Shown: positions 39,737 through 48,176 of the stretch, piece by piece
Position numbering within the stretch: the first letter of the stretch is position 1
How the letters are laid out: every line of letters begins with the position of its first letter
Origin: Arthrobacter sp. ZGTC412
GTDB lineage: Bacteria; Actinomycetota; Actinomycetes; Actinomycetales; Micrococcaceae
NCBI RefSeq assembly: GCF_002929215.1
Contig: NZ_PJII01000001.1
Span: forward strand, 124,001-188,000
Length of the DNA stretch: 64,000 nt
Direction: 5' to 3'
The notes under the pieces: generated by a model
Told to the model about the DNA's origin: nothing
The model's input: only the letters and a program-made list of their open reading frames with translations
The model's database searches: none
Translations under genes and position numbers: made by a program

Positions 39737-41397
39737 ATCCGTTCCGGCGCGGATACGCCAAGCAGGTCAAGGCCGTTGGCCAGCACCTGGCTGGTGGCGT
39801 CATTAAGCCACAGGCGGGTGCGGTTGACGTCGGTCACCGCTTCATCGCCCATGGGCGCGATGCGGCAGGCGTCGTACCAGCGGTGGTAGGCGCCGGCGAT
39901 GGTTTCGAGGTGCCGTGCCACGCGGTGCGGTTCGCGCAGTTCCGCGGCCTTTGCCACGATCGACGGGTAACTGCCCAGGTACGAGAGCAGTTCGTTCTCC
40001 GTGGCGTGGTCCAGGAGGGAGGCATCGAAGCTGTCTTTGCCGTCCACACGGCGTTCCACACCGGCGTCGACAGCGTTGCGGGCTGCCCCGCGGGACCGGG
40101 CGTGGGCGTACTGCACATAGAACACCGGGTTTTCGTTGCTGTGCTTCTTCAGCAGCTCCGGGTCCAGCGTCAGCGGGGAATCTGCCGGGAACCGCGCCAG
40201 TGAGTAGCGGACTGCATCCTTGCCGAGCCAGTCAATCAGGTCCTTCAGCTCGATAATGTTGCCCGCGCGCTTGGACAGCTTGGCGCCGTTCACGGAAACC
40301 AGCTGTCCAATCAGCACCTCGATGTTCACCTCGGGGTCGTCTCCGGCGCAGGCGGCGATAGCCTTGAGCCGGTTAATGTAGCCGTGGTGGTCGGCGCCGA
40401 GCAGGTAGATCTTTTCGGTGAAGCCGCGGTCCTTTTTCGACAGGTAATAGGCGGCGTCAGCAGCGAAATACGTGGGTTCGCCGTTGGCGCGGATCATCAC
40501 CCGGTCCTTGTCGTCGCCAAAGTCCGTGGTCCGCAGCCAGACAGCACCGCCATCGTCGAACACGTGGCCCTGCTCGCGAAGGCGGGCAACGGCACTTTCG
40601 ATGGCGCCGGCGTCGTGCAGTTCCTGCTCGGAGAAGAACACGTCAAACTCCACGCCGAAGTCGGCGAGGGTGGCCTTGATGTCCTTCATCTGTGCCTTAT
40701 AGGCGGCGGCGCGGATGACCGGAAGCGCGGCGACTTCAGTCAGTTCGCGGATGTCGGGGTGTTCGGTGATGATCTCGTGGCCCAGGTCCGCGATGTACTG
40801 TCCCGGGTAGCCGCCGTCGGGTACGGGCCGGCCGTGCAGGCGCGAGTACACCGAGTTGGCGAAGACGTTCATCTGTGAACCGGCGTCGTTGATGTAGTAC
40901 TCGGCCGTCACGTCGGCGCCGGAAGCGCGCAGCACGCGCGCGATGGCATCGCCGAGGGCAGCCCAGCGGGTGTGCCCGATGTGCAGCGGCCCGGTGGGGT
41001 TGGCGGAAACAAACTCCATGTTTACGGTGTGGCCGGCGAGCGCGGTGTTGGTTCCGTACTGCTGCCCGGCTTCGACGATAACCTTCGCGAGGGCGCCGGC
41101 CGTCGCAGCGTCCACGGTGATGTTCAGGAACCCGGGCCCTGCGATGTCCACAGCGGAGACGCCGTCGATCGACTTGAGCCGCGCGCTCAGCACGGTGGCG
41201 AATTCGCGGGGGTTCGTGCCGGCCTGCTTGGCAAGCTGCAGGGCGATGTTGGTGGCCCAGTCGCCGTGGTCCCGGTTCTTGGGTCGCTCCACGCGTACCT
41301 CGTCTGGCACTGCTGATGCTGAAAGGGCGATCTCGCCGGCGTCGACGGCGTCTTTCAGGCAGGCGGATATGGCGAGGGAGAGTTCTTCGGGAGTCAC
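39733..41397 (-). CDS. argS: arginyl-tRNA synthetase
   Basis: A class I aminoacyl-tRNA synthetase of 554 residues. The HIGH motif is HIGHTRWAALGDAI and the KMSKS-equivalent loop is GAKLSKRAGNII. The N-terminal additional domain recognises the tRNA D-loop, and the C-terminal DALR domain is the anticodon-binding region (ARSRGAARNAV onward). The start is a GTG. It heads the leftward argS-lysA-hom-thrC-thrB unit, an order conserved in Actinobacteria, and is divergent from the flavin redox operon. Confidence 0.95.
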   Translation of the reverse strand: MTPEELSLAISACLKDAVDAGEIALSASAVPDEVRVERPKNRDHGDWATNIALQLAKQAGTNPREFATVLSARLKSIDGVSAVDIAGPGFLNITVDAATAGALAKVIVEAGQQYGTNTALAGHTVNMEFVSANPTGPLHIGHTRWAALGDAIARVLRASGADVTAEYYINDAGSQMNVFANSVYSRLHGRPVPDGGYPGQYIADLGHEIITEHPDIRELTEVAALPVIRAAAYKAQMKDIKATLADFGVEFDVFFSEQELHDAGAIESAVARLREQGHVFDDGGAVWLRTTDFGDDKDRVMIRANGEPTYFAADAAYYLSKKDRGFTEKIYLLGADHHGYINRLKAIAACAGDDPEVNIEVLIGQLVSVNGAKLSKRAGNIIELKDLIDWLGKDAVRYSLARFPADSPLTLDPELLKKHSNENPVFYVQYAHARSRGAARNAVDAGVERRVDGKDSFDASLLDHATENELLSYLGSYPSIVAKAAELREPHRVARHLETIAGAYHRWYDACRIAPMGDEAVTDVNRTRLWLNDATSQVLANGLDLLGVSAPERM

Positions 41398-41555
41398 CCC
41401 TCTAGCCTACCGGGGGCCAGTGACAGCAAAAGAATTGGGACTGTTCCGCCGCCATAGGCATTCCACAGGAAATCCACAAGCCACCTACAAGTTGAACCAA
41501 TACGCTGGGTTCATCGTTGACACCAGCGTAGGCACCGTCCCAACACTTAAACGAA

Positions 41556-42044
41556 ATGAGAGCCTTTATGAGACCGTCAGTCCGCAAAAGTGTTTTCGCC
41601 GGAATCGCCGGCCTTTCCCTCGCCGGAACGGTGGCGGGTTGTGCGCCGTCCGCCACTGAAAGTACGCCGGCAGCCCCCGCCGGCAGCGCCGCAGCAACCT
41701 CCGCGGCAACGCCGTCTGCAGGATCGTCGTCGCTGGCCGGCAGCGGCGCCACGTACAAGGACGGCACGTACAGCGCTGACGGAAACTACGTTTCGCCGAA
41801 CGGCACCGAGACAGTTGGCGTCCAGCTGACCCTGGCCGGAGGCACAGTCACGGCCGTCGACATCACCCAGCACCCCTCCAACCCGAACACCCGCAAGTTC
41901 CAGGGGGAGTTCGCCGGCGGTATTGCGTCGCAGATAGTGGGGAAAAACATTGACGAGCTCAACGTTTCCAAGGTTGCCGGCTCCTCCCTGACGAGCGGCG
42001 GTTTCAACCAGGCTGTGGAACAGATCAAGTCGGAGGCGCAGTAG
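41556..42044 (+). CDS. FMN-binding domain lipoprotein
   Basis: A 162-residue exported lipoprotein. The signal peptide ends at the lipobox TVAGC, giving Cys29 as the lipidated residue. A Ser/Ala/Pro-rich linker (about 30-65) and an FMN-binding domain follow. The flavinylation site normally reads [ST]GA[TS]xT; here AGSSLTS at 141-147 fits with Ser144 as the likely acceptor. The next gene encodes ApbE, the transferase that attaches FMN, which supports the call. An ATG at 41568 is an alternative start with a slightly better ribosome-binding site. It would carry electrons outside the membrane. Confidence 0.88.
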   Translation: MRAFMRPSVRKSVFAGIAGLSLAGTVAGCAPSATESTPAAPAGSAAATSAATPSAGSSSLAGSGATYKDGTYSADGNYVSPNGTETVGVQLTLAGGTVTAVDITQHPSNPNTRKFQGEFAGGIASQIVGKNIDELNVSKVAGSSLTSGGFNQAVEQIKSEAQ

Positions 42045-42047
42045 ACG

Positions 42048-42920
42048 GTGCCGGGCGAGGACTGGGAGGACTTTGGGTTTGAGGGAATCGGTACGCAGTG
42101 GGAGATTTCCACGCCTTTTCCGCTTGCTCAGTCCGTCCGGGCGCGCCTCCTCAACCGGGTGGAGGAGTTCGACGCCGCCTGGTCCCGTTTCCGGGCGGAT
42201 TCCCGCGTCAGCATTATGGCGCGGGAGCCCGGGAGGTTTGGATTTCCGGACGAGGCGGGCCGGCTGGGGCCGCTGTACAGGACGCTTTACGGGCTGACGG
42301 ACGGGGCCATGACCCCGCTGATCGGCGCCTCGCTTGAGCGGCTGGGGTACGACGCCGGCTACTCCCTTAAGCCCTCAGGGTCGCCGCTGCCGGCACCTCC
42401 CTGGGACGAGGTCCTCAAGTGGGATGGCACCATCATCACCACCACTTTGCCCGTGGTCCTTGACATCGGGGCGGCAGGCAAGGGCCTGCTGGTGGATTTG
42501 CTCGCCGACGAACTGGAGGCTGAAGGAATAGATTCCTTTGTCATCGACGGCAGCGGGGACCTCCTGGCAAGGGGACCCCAATCCACCCAGGTCGCTTTGG
42601 AGCACCCCTACAACCCCGGGCAGGCCATCGGCATCGTGCCCCTCGCCGGGCGTGCGCTCTGCGCCTCAGCGTCCAACCGCCGGGCATGGGGCGACGGTTG
42701 GCACCACGTCCTGGACGGAACAACCGGGCAACCGGTCAGGACCGCCGTCGCCACCTGGGCACTTGCGGACACGGCGATGCTGGCCGACGCCCTGGCCACT
42801 GCGCTCTTCTTTGTCCCGGGCGCACGCTTGGAGCAAGCGTTCGATTTCTCCTGGTTGACCGTATTTTCTGACGGGAGCGCAGCCCACTCCGCCGAGTTTG
42901 AAGGGACACTGTTCACATGA
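42048..42920 (+). CDS. apbE: ApbE-family FAD:protein FMN transferase
   Basis: This enzyme covalently attaches FMN from FAD to Ser/Thr of target flavoproteins. The 290-residue product keeps the family motifs: GTQWEIS at the N-terminus, FDAAWSRFRADSRVS, VVLDIGAAGKGLLVDLLA, DSFVIDGSGDLLARG and HHVLDGTTGQPV with the Mg-binding residues. I see no signal peptide or lipobox, so flavinylation may occur in the cytoplasm or the N-terminus may be mis-set. The GTG start lies three bases after the lipoprotein gene and the 3' end overlaps the next gene by four bases, so the three genes form one operon. Confidence 0.9.
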   Translation: MPGEDWEDFGFEGIGTQWEISTPFPLAQSVRARLLNRVEEFDAAWSRFRADSRVSIMAREPGRFGFPDEAGRLGPLYRTLYGLTDGAMTPLIGASLERLGYDAGYSLKPSGSPLPAPPWDEVLKWDGTIITTTLPVVLDIGAAGKGLLVDLLADELEAEGIDSFVIDGSGDLLARGPQSTQVALEHPYNPGQAIGIVPLAGRALCASASNRRAWGDGWHHVLDGTTGQPVRTAVATWALADTAMLADALATALFFVPGARLEQAFDFSWLTVFSDGSAAHSAEFEGTLFT

Positions 42921-44461
42921 GCCCTGTGGAAACGCCGAAAGCCGGGCCGGTCACCTCGGTGGCCGCCCGGCTGGATACCGTGCTTGGCCGGTTCACCATG
43001 TACCGGCTGATCCTGCTGGTCCTTGCAGCGCTTGCCGTGTACAGCCTCTTGCTCGATGTTCTTGGCTGGCTGACCTTCGACATCCCGGAAATGCTGGCGC
43101 ACCTTGTGCTGTGCCTCGGCCTGACCTACGCCTCCAACAGGGCCCTGGCAGCCCTGTTTCGGGTGCGGCCCCACTCTGAATCCTCGCTCATTACAGGACT
43201 GCTGCTGTACTTCCTGTTCTGGCCCTCCTTCGCGCCGACGGATGTGGCTGGAGTGGCATTGGCCTGCGTCCTGGCTTCTGCGTCAAAGTACGCACTCGCG
43301 TGGCGGGGGCGCCACATCTTCAACCCGGCCGCTGCGGGGGCCTTCGTCGTTGGGCTCACCGGGCTCAATATCGCCACCTGGTGGGCAGCTACTCCTGCCA
43401 TGCTGCTGCTGCTGGTGCCTGGGGTCCTCCTGGTCCTGTACCGCACGCGCAAGTTCCTGATGGCCTCGGTCTTCCTCGTGGTGGCCTGCGCCATCATCGG
43501 CGCAGAACTGCTGCAGGCCGGCATGTCCGTAGGGATGGCATTGTGGCAGTCATTGGCCCAGCGGCCGCTGCTGTTCTTTGTGGGTTTTATGCTCACCGAG
43601 CCGCTGACACTGCCGCCGCGCAGGTGGCAGCAACTGGCACTTGCGGCCTTGGTGGGCGTGGTTTTTGCCGTCCCCTACAACTTCGGCTTCCTCGCCAATT
43701 CTCCTGAGGCCGCGCTGCTGCTGGGCAATTTACTCGCTTTTATGGTGGGCCAGCGGGGCGGCGTGAGGCTGAGGTTCAACGGGACCAGGCAGCTGACGGC
43801 CAGCACCACGGAGTTTTCATTCGAGCCCTCCCGGCCCGTGCGCTTTGTCCCGGGGCAGTACATGGAGCTGGATCTTCCGCACGCCAAGTCCGATGGGAAA
43901 GGACGACGCCGGGTGTTCAGTTTGACGGGTTCCCCCGGTGAGCGCGTGGTGAAGTTCGGCGTGCGGACTGCCGAGCCCCTGTCCGCTGCAAAGAAGGTCC
44001 TTCTTTCGCTGCAGCCTGGCGACGAGGTCACTGCCACTTCCGTTGGAGGCGACTTTGTCCTCCCCCGCGAACCCCGCAAGCCCGTCCTGATGATGGCTGC
44101 CGGCATCGGCATCACGCCTTTCCTTTCCCACATCTCCTCCGGTGGTTTACGGGACCGCGACGCCGTGCTGCTCCTGCTGGCCAGGAGCGCCGACGAAATC
44201 GCGTACGCGGACGAACTAAAGGCCGCAGGTGTCCGTGTGGTGGCCCGTATTGCCGATGGTTCCGAGCCGCCGTCGCACATCACTTCGTTCCCGGCAGATG
44301 GAGCCAGGGTGGACGGTGAAGCCCTCAAAGCACTCGTTCCCGACGTGGCTGACCGCGAGGTTTATGTTTCAGGCTCACCAGCGAGCGTGGCTTCGCTGCG
44401 CCGTGCGGCACGGCAGGCCGGGGCCAAGCGGGTGCACGTGGACTCGTTCTCCGGCTACTGA
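42917..44461 (+). CDS. RnfD/NqrB-like membrane domain fused to ferredoxin-NADP reductase module
   Basis: A 514-residue fusion. Residues ~20-290 are a multi-helix membrane domain with RGRHIFNPAAAGAFVVGLTG, the signature of RnfD/NqrB subunits, and LLFFVGFMLTEPLTLPP. Residues ~295-514 form an FNR-type module: FVPGQYMELDLP, the FAD motif RRVFSLTGSP and the NAD(P)-binding PVLMMAAGIGITPFLSHI. I see no SGAT-type FMN attachment site in the membrane part. The inferred role is to pass electrons from cytosolic NAD(P)H through FAD and the membrane to the flavinylated lipoprotein outside. The final acceptor is unknown. Confidence 0.88.
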   Translation: MSPVETPKAGPVTSVAARLDTVLGRFTMYRLILLVLAALAVYSLLLDVLGWLTFDIPEMLAHLVLCLGLTYASNRALAALFRVRPHSESSLITGLLLYFLFWPSFAPTDVAGVALACVLASASKYALAWRGRHIFNPAAAGAFVVGLTGLNIATWWAATPAMLLLLVPGVLLVLYRTRKFLMASVFLVVACAIIGAELLQAGMSVGMALWQSLAQRPLLFFVGFMLTEPLTLPPRRWQQLALAALVGVVFAVPYNFGFLANSPEAALLLGNLLAFMVGQRGGVRLRFNGTRQLTASTTEFSFEPSRPVRFVPGQYMELDLPHAKSDGKGRRRVFSLTGSPGERVVKFGVRTAEPLSAAKKVLLSLQPGDEVTATSVGGDFVLPREPRKPVLMMAAGIGITPFLSHISSGGLRDRDAVLLLLARSADEIAYADELKAAGVRVVARIADGSEPPSHITSFPADGARVDGEALKALVPDVADREVYVSGSPASVASLRRAARQAGAKRVHVDSFSGY

Positions 44462-44574
44462 TCCCTGCTCCGGCTAACCCGGGGTCCGGCTCCTTAGTGC
44501 CGATTTTCCCTTGCAGGCCACCTTCCTGCTAAGCTCTAGGACGTCCCGCCAGCAACGGCAGGAAACCCCGGATT

Positions 44575-44650
44575 GCCCTCGTAGCTCAGGGGATAGAGCG
44601 TCTGCCTCCGGAGCAGAAGGTCGTAGGTTCGAATCCTATCGAGGGCACCA
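44575..44650 (+). tRNA. tRNA-Arg (anticodon CCG), CCA encoded
   Basis: The full cloverleaf is visible. The acceptor stem is GCCCTCG/CGAGGGC, the D-arm contains AGCTCAGGGGATAGAGC, the anticodon stem TCTGC/GCAGA holds the loop CTCCGGA with anticodon CCG, and the T-loop is GGTTCGAATCC. The discriminator A is followed by an encoded CCA. It reads the Arg codon CGG. It stands alone between the flavin operon and the HNH gene, with a terminator four bases after the CCA. Confidence 0.97.
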
Positions 44651-44653
44651 ACT

Positions 44654-44690
44654 GAAGCACCCCGGTCCACCGACCGGGGTGCTTCTTTTT
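44654..44690 (+). terminator. intrinsic terminator after tRNA-Arg
   Basis: A perfect 14-bp stem (44654-44667 with 44672-44685) with a four-base loop is followed by five T residues. It ends the tRNA transcript, and its stem also lies just downstream of the convergent HNH gene. Confidence 0.93.
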
Positions 44691-44708
44691 GTTCGTTACC
44701 CCCGGCCC

Positions 44709-46538
44709 CTAGACCTCGCAGGCCATCCGCCACCATATTTCCTCTGGTAGAGGGTCCTTGGGCAACCTGTACCCGGGCAGCAACCAGTCATCGTACGTGT
44801 CTTCCGGCAACTCTTCGTGCCCAAACAGGTTCTCGACGTGTAGGTCGTCGGGTGGAGGCCAGACTTGTGAAAGGTCGTCCGGCACGCTGAGGTTCACCGG
44901 AACCGCAGAGTCCGGCCAGTGGGGTGGTTCCCAGTCCTGGTGTTCGCTTTCGTAGTGCCGGCCGGTGGGTGAGGTCCAGCCGGGTGGTTCGGTCTTGGTC
45001 GCCGGGGTGGGTTTCCAGCCGCTGGTGTGCCGGAGTTTGTGGTGTTTCGGGCAGGGCTGTCCCAGGTTTGATATTCCGGTGGTGCCGCCTTGGTGCCAGG
45101 CGCGGATGTGGTCTGCTTCGTTGTCCAGGGAGTTGTTGTTGCAGCCGGGGAAGGGACATTTGCCGTCCCGCAGGCTGAGCCAGTTCCGCATTGCCTTGCT
45201 CACCCGATAGTTAGTCCGGCCGATCTCCAACGGCGCCCCGTCCCGCGGGTCCACCAGGACCCGGTAGAACGAACCGGCACCGTTGGCAACCAGGTCCCTG
45301 GCCATCGACGCCGGGATCGGCCCGTACCCGTCGAGCATCGCGGGCTCATCGGCGAGGCCCATCAGCGAGAACACCGGAACGGTGACCAGCACCTGCGCCC
45401 GGACCGACGACGATGGGCCGGAACTGGTTGCCTCACTACCGCGAGAATTGTTCACCTCGCTGTTGCCAGTGCTGTTGTCGCCGCCTGGATCGCTGCCGCG
45501 AGAATTGGCCACGTCTCCATTGAGAGAACTGGTTTTGCCGGGGGCGGCACTTTCAGTGCCGGTACCGGCGGCTGTGTTTCCGCCGTTCAGGAGCGCTTCG
45601 GCGAAGGTGTCGGCCCGCAACTCCGGCAGGCTCCGGGGCTCGTCCGGTCCCTGCCGCCCCCTGGCAATAGCCGTGAGCCGGTTGCAGATCGCCGACGCCT
45701 GGTCCGCGGGCAGGAAAGCGGCGACCCAGGCCATCCTGTCATTGTCCGGCCAGCACTCGACCCGCCGGTCCGCGACGGACCTGGTGTGGCGTTTCTCCAG
45801 GCTCTCCGGGTGGTGGCGTTCCCGCCACCCCCGGGCTTTGGTTTTGAACCGGTACGCCGGCATTTCCCCGACCGGGCACCCCCGTACCGGATCCGCCGCG
45901 ACCGGGTCCAAAAAGTGCGCCTCCAAAGCGGCTGCTGCTGTGCGGTCAAGGCTTACGGTCTGGTCCACCATGGTCCGGGCGTGCGCCCAGGAGATCGTCC
46001 CGGACTGCAGCGCAGCCAACGACCGGGGCAGAGAGGTCGTCAGGGCATGGGACTCGGCCAGCAACGCACCGGCGGCCCGGTCACCAATCGCCAACACACA
46101 CCCCATCTCAGCCACCAGGCTCCGATCCTGCGCCGTGGCCTCATGCGGGGACGCGGGCGGCGCGTTCAGCGCCTTCGTGGCCCCGGCCAGCACCCCCACA
46201 GCCAGCACCTTGACGGCCGCAAACTTCGCCTCCGACCGGGCCACACCCGCCAGGACATCCAACGCCGCATCAACAACCCGCTGCAACGGATCATCATCGA
46301 TACCAACCGCAGCATCACGCCCGCCAGCGCCACCGGAAACGGCAATGGAACCAGCGGGGCCCCTGCCAGTCAGCGCAGCCATGAAGGCGGCAACAGAAGC
46401 ATCAACCGCTGCCTCAGCCTGCGCTATTGCCGGGCTTGTTTCCATACCTAAAGCATCTTCGGAGGCTACGACATTCTGAGGCGCCGCCCCATCAACAGCG
46501 TCGTCTTCCGCCTGCGTTACTGCCGGGCTTGTTTCCAT
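44709..46538 (-). CDS. HNH endonuclease with DUF222 domain (13E12-repeat type)
   Basis: A protein of about 609 residues of the DUF222-HNH family that is expanded in Actinobacteria. The N-terminal two-thirds is the DUF222 helical domain (for example ISWAHARTMVDQTVSLDRTA). A Ser/Asn/Gly-rich linker (GNSEVNNSRGSEATSSG) follows, and then the HNH motif: CPFPGCNNNSLDNEADHIRA with CPKHHKLRH about 25 residues later. The biological role is unclear. The start is uncertain: a near-duplicate of the 5' end places two METSPA starts at 46538 and 46445, and a TTG at 46601 is also open. Confidence 0.82.
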   Translation of the reverse strand: METSPAVTQAEDDAVDGAAPQNVVASEDALGMETSPAIAQAEAAVDASVAAFMAALTGRGPAGSIAVSGGAGGRDAAVGIDDDPLQRVVDAALDVLAGVARSEAKFAAVKVLAVGVLAGATKALNAPPASPHEATAQDRSLVAEMGCVLAIGDRAAGALLAESHALTTSLPRSLAALQSGTISWAHARTMVDQTVSLDRTAAAALEAHFLDPVAADPVRGCPVGEMPAYRFKTKARGWRERHHPESLEKRHTRSVADRRVECWPDNDRMAWVAAFLPADQASAICNRLTAIARGRQGPDEPRSLPELRADTFAEALLNGGNTAAGTGTESAAPGKTSSLNGDVANSRGSDPGGDNSTGNSEVNNSRGSEATSSGPSSSVRAQVLVTVPVFSLMGLADEPAMLDGYGPIPASMARDLVANGAGSFYRVLVDPRDGAPLEIGRTNYRVSKAMRNWLSLRDGKCPFPGCNNNSLDNEADHIRAWHQGGTTGISNLGQPCPKHHKLRHTSGWKPTPATKTEPPGWTSPTGRHYESEHQDWEPPHWPDSAVPVNLSVPDDLSQVWPPPDDLHVENLFGHEELPEDTYDDWLLPGYRLPKDPLPEEIWWRMACEV

Positions 46539-46542
46539 ACCT
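46413..46542. repeat. duplicated 5' end of the HNH/DUF222 gene
   Basis: Segments 46413-46449 and 46506-46542 are near-identical (differing at a few positions) and lie 93 bases apart in the same frame. Each contains an ATG and encodes METSPA followed by Val-Thr-Gln-Ala-Glu or Ile-Ala-Gln-Ala-Glu. The result is a 31-residue tandem duplication at the N-terminus. Confidence 0.8.
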
Positions 46543-46740
46543 CCATCATCGGGAGGGGGTCTGACATTCTTCAGCCCCAAAGGAGGGTCGCCTGAAAGCA
46601 ACTTTCAAGTTTTCACGCCGCCCCCGAATGCAACGGACCGAGCAAGCGTGTAGTCCGTGGGCGGCGTGGCCCTGTGCTCCCACGCTTTGTCTGGCCCCCC
46701 TCGTAGGCTGTTCACACCAGCAGAAGCAAAGGGGTCTCAC

Positions 46741-47784
46741 ATGTTCTGTTCCATCATTCCGCCATACCTGTTGAGGCGGCTGGCCAGGCAGGACGCTCCC
46801 GAGTTTTCCGCGGCCGCACGAGCCGCCAAAGAAGCCTTGGGGCACGTCCGCTCTGTCCAGGCAGCCCGCACCCAGGCCGCCCCCGGCGTCCCTGCAGGAG
46901 TGCGCCAGGCCAAACCAGGACCGTCAAACCGCTCGGTTTTCGACGCCGCCGGCTCTGAAAACCTCCCGGGCAAACTCGTCCGCAAGGAGGGGGAGCCCGC
47001 CACGGGGGATCCTGCAACTGACGAAGCATATGACGGGCTGGGCCACACGCACCGGCTGTATGCCGACGTCTTCGGAAGGAACTCCATCGACGGGCGGGGC
47101 TTGCCCTTAAACGCCACCGTGCACTTCGGCAAGCTCTACGACAACGCTTTTTGGGACGGGACACAGATGGTCTTCGGTGACGGCGACGGGGAGGTCTTCG
47201 AGCGTTTCACAAAGTCCCTCAGCGTCATCGGCCACGAGCTTGCCCACGGAGTAACCCAGCACTCCGCTGCGCTGGTGTACCGGAACCAGGCCGGGGCTAT
47301 CAACGAGTCGATGTCGGATGTTTTTGGTGCCCTTGTAGAGCAGTACGTGAAGAACCAGCCGGTCATAGAGGCCAGCTGGCTCATCGGGGAGGGGCTCTTC
47401 ACGCCCGAGGTGGAAGGGCGCGCCCTGCGTTCCATAAAAGCCCCTGGAACCGCGTATGACGATGACGTGCTCGGCAAGGATCCCCAGCCGGACTCCATGG
47501 ACTCCTACGTAAGAACGAGCGCGGACAACGGCGGCGTCCACATCAACTCAGGCATCCCCAACCGGGCGTTTTACCTCGTGGCGGAACAGCTGGGCGGAAA
47601 CGCCTGGGACTCCCCCGGGCGCATCTGGTACGAGACGCTCACCGGCGGCGACTTGCCCACCGGCGCAACCTTCACCGTATTCGCCCGCGCCACGGCTGCT
47701 ACGGCTGGGGAGCTTTTCGGTTCTGATTCAAAAGAGCATGACGCCGTGCGGAACGCGTGGGAAACTGTGAAGGTCAAACTTTAA
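46741..47784 (+). CDS. M4-family metalloprotease, protealysin-like
   Basis: A 347-residue zinc protease of the thermolysin family. The zinc site is HELAHG with His165, Glu166 and His169, and the third ligand Glu189 is in GAINESMSDVFG. The catalytic His is in GGVHINSGIPN. There is no signal peptide; instead the short propeptide starts with IIPPYLLRRLA, the conserved mark of protealysin-like proteases, which are cleaved at about residue 50 on activation. The ATG at 46741 is supported by AAAGGGG. The next gene encodes an emfourin-like inhibitor, as in other protealysin operons. Confidence 0.93.
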   Translation: MFCSIIPPYLLRRLARQDAPEFSAAARAAKEALGHVRSVQAARTQAAPGVPAGVRQAKPGPSNRSVFDAAGSENLPGKLVRKEGEPATGDPATDEAYDGLGHTHRLYADVFGRNSIDGRGLPLNATVHFGKLYDNAFWDGTQMVFGDGDGEVFERFTKSLSVIGHELAHGVTQHSAALVYRNQAGAINESMSDVFGALVEQYVKNQPVIEASWLIGEGLFTPEVEGRALRSIKAPGTAYDDDVLGKDPQPDSMDSYVRTSADNGGVHINSGIPNRAFYLVAEQLGGNAWDSPGRIWYETLTGGDLPTGATFTVFARATAATAGELFGSDSKEHDAVRNAWETVKVKL

Positions 47785-47846
47785 CGGGACGCTTGGTTGC
47801 CGTACTTCGGGCCACCAGGCTCGATGTACCACCCAGGAACCAGGCC

Positions 47847-48167
47847 ATGAAGATCAGTGTGGAGCGCACCGGCGGCATCGCGGCGATGACTCGGGTTTGG
47901 ACTGTTAACGCTGTGTCCGAGACAGCCAGGAACCAGTGGCAGCCCATCGTGGAAGCATGCCCTTGGGACGCCGTACCTCGAACGCCGCGGGCCGCCGCAG
48001 CGGAATACTCCGGAGCCCAACCTGACCGGTTCATCTACTCCATTCGGGCGGGCCAGCATCGCGCTGCCCTGCCCGAGCGCGCGGTCACCGGACCATGGCG
48101 GGTGCTGGTGGACAGCACCCGGGCGGCCGCTGAAGAATCACGCGCGGCAGAACGCCGGGAGGCGTAA
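47847..48167 (+). CDS. emfourin-like protealysin inhibitor
   Basis: A 106-residue protein directly downstream of the protealysin-like gene (62-base gap, same strand). It begins MKISVERTGGIAAMTRVWTV and has the RPDRFIYSI-like strand (here PDRFIYSIRAGQH) and WRVLVDSTRAA near the C-terminus. This resembles emfourin, the small inhibitor of protealysin. No signal peptide is visible, matching the cytosolic protease. I rely on both context and resemblance. The upstream extension of the frame overlaps the protease gene and is rejected. Confidence 0.78.
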   Translation: MKISVERTGGIAAMTRVWTVNAVSETARNQWQPIVEACPWDAVPRTPRAAAAEYSGAQPDRFIYSIRAGQHRAALPERAVTGPWRVLVDSTRAAAEESRAAERREA

Positions 48168-48176
48168 AGCCAGGAG

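Noticed and set aside
41398-41555. Possible FMN riboswitch or T-box upstream of the flavin operon or argS
   Set aside because: I see none of the conserved stems or a T-box sequence in the 158 bases. There is a TTGACA hexamer at 41518 but no -10 at proper spacing.
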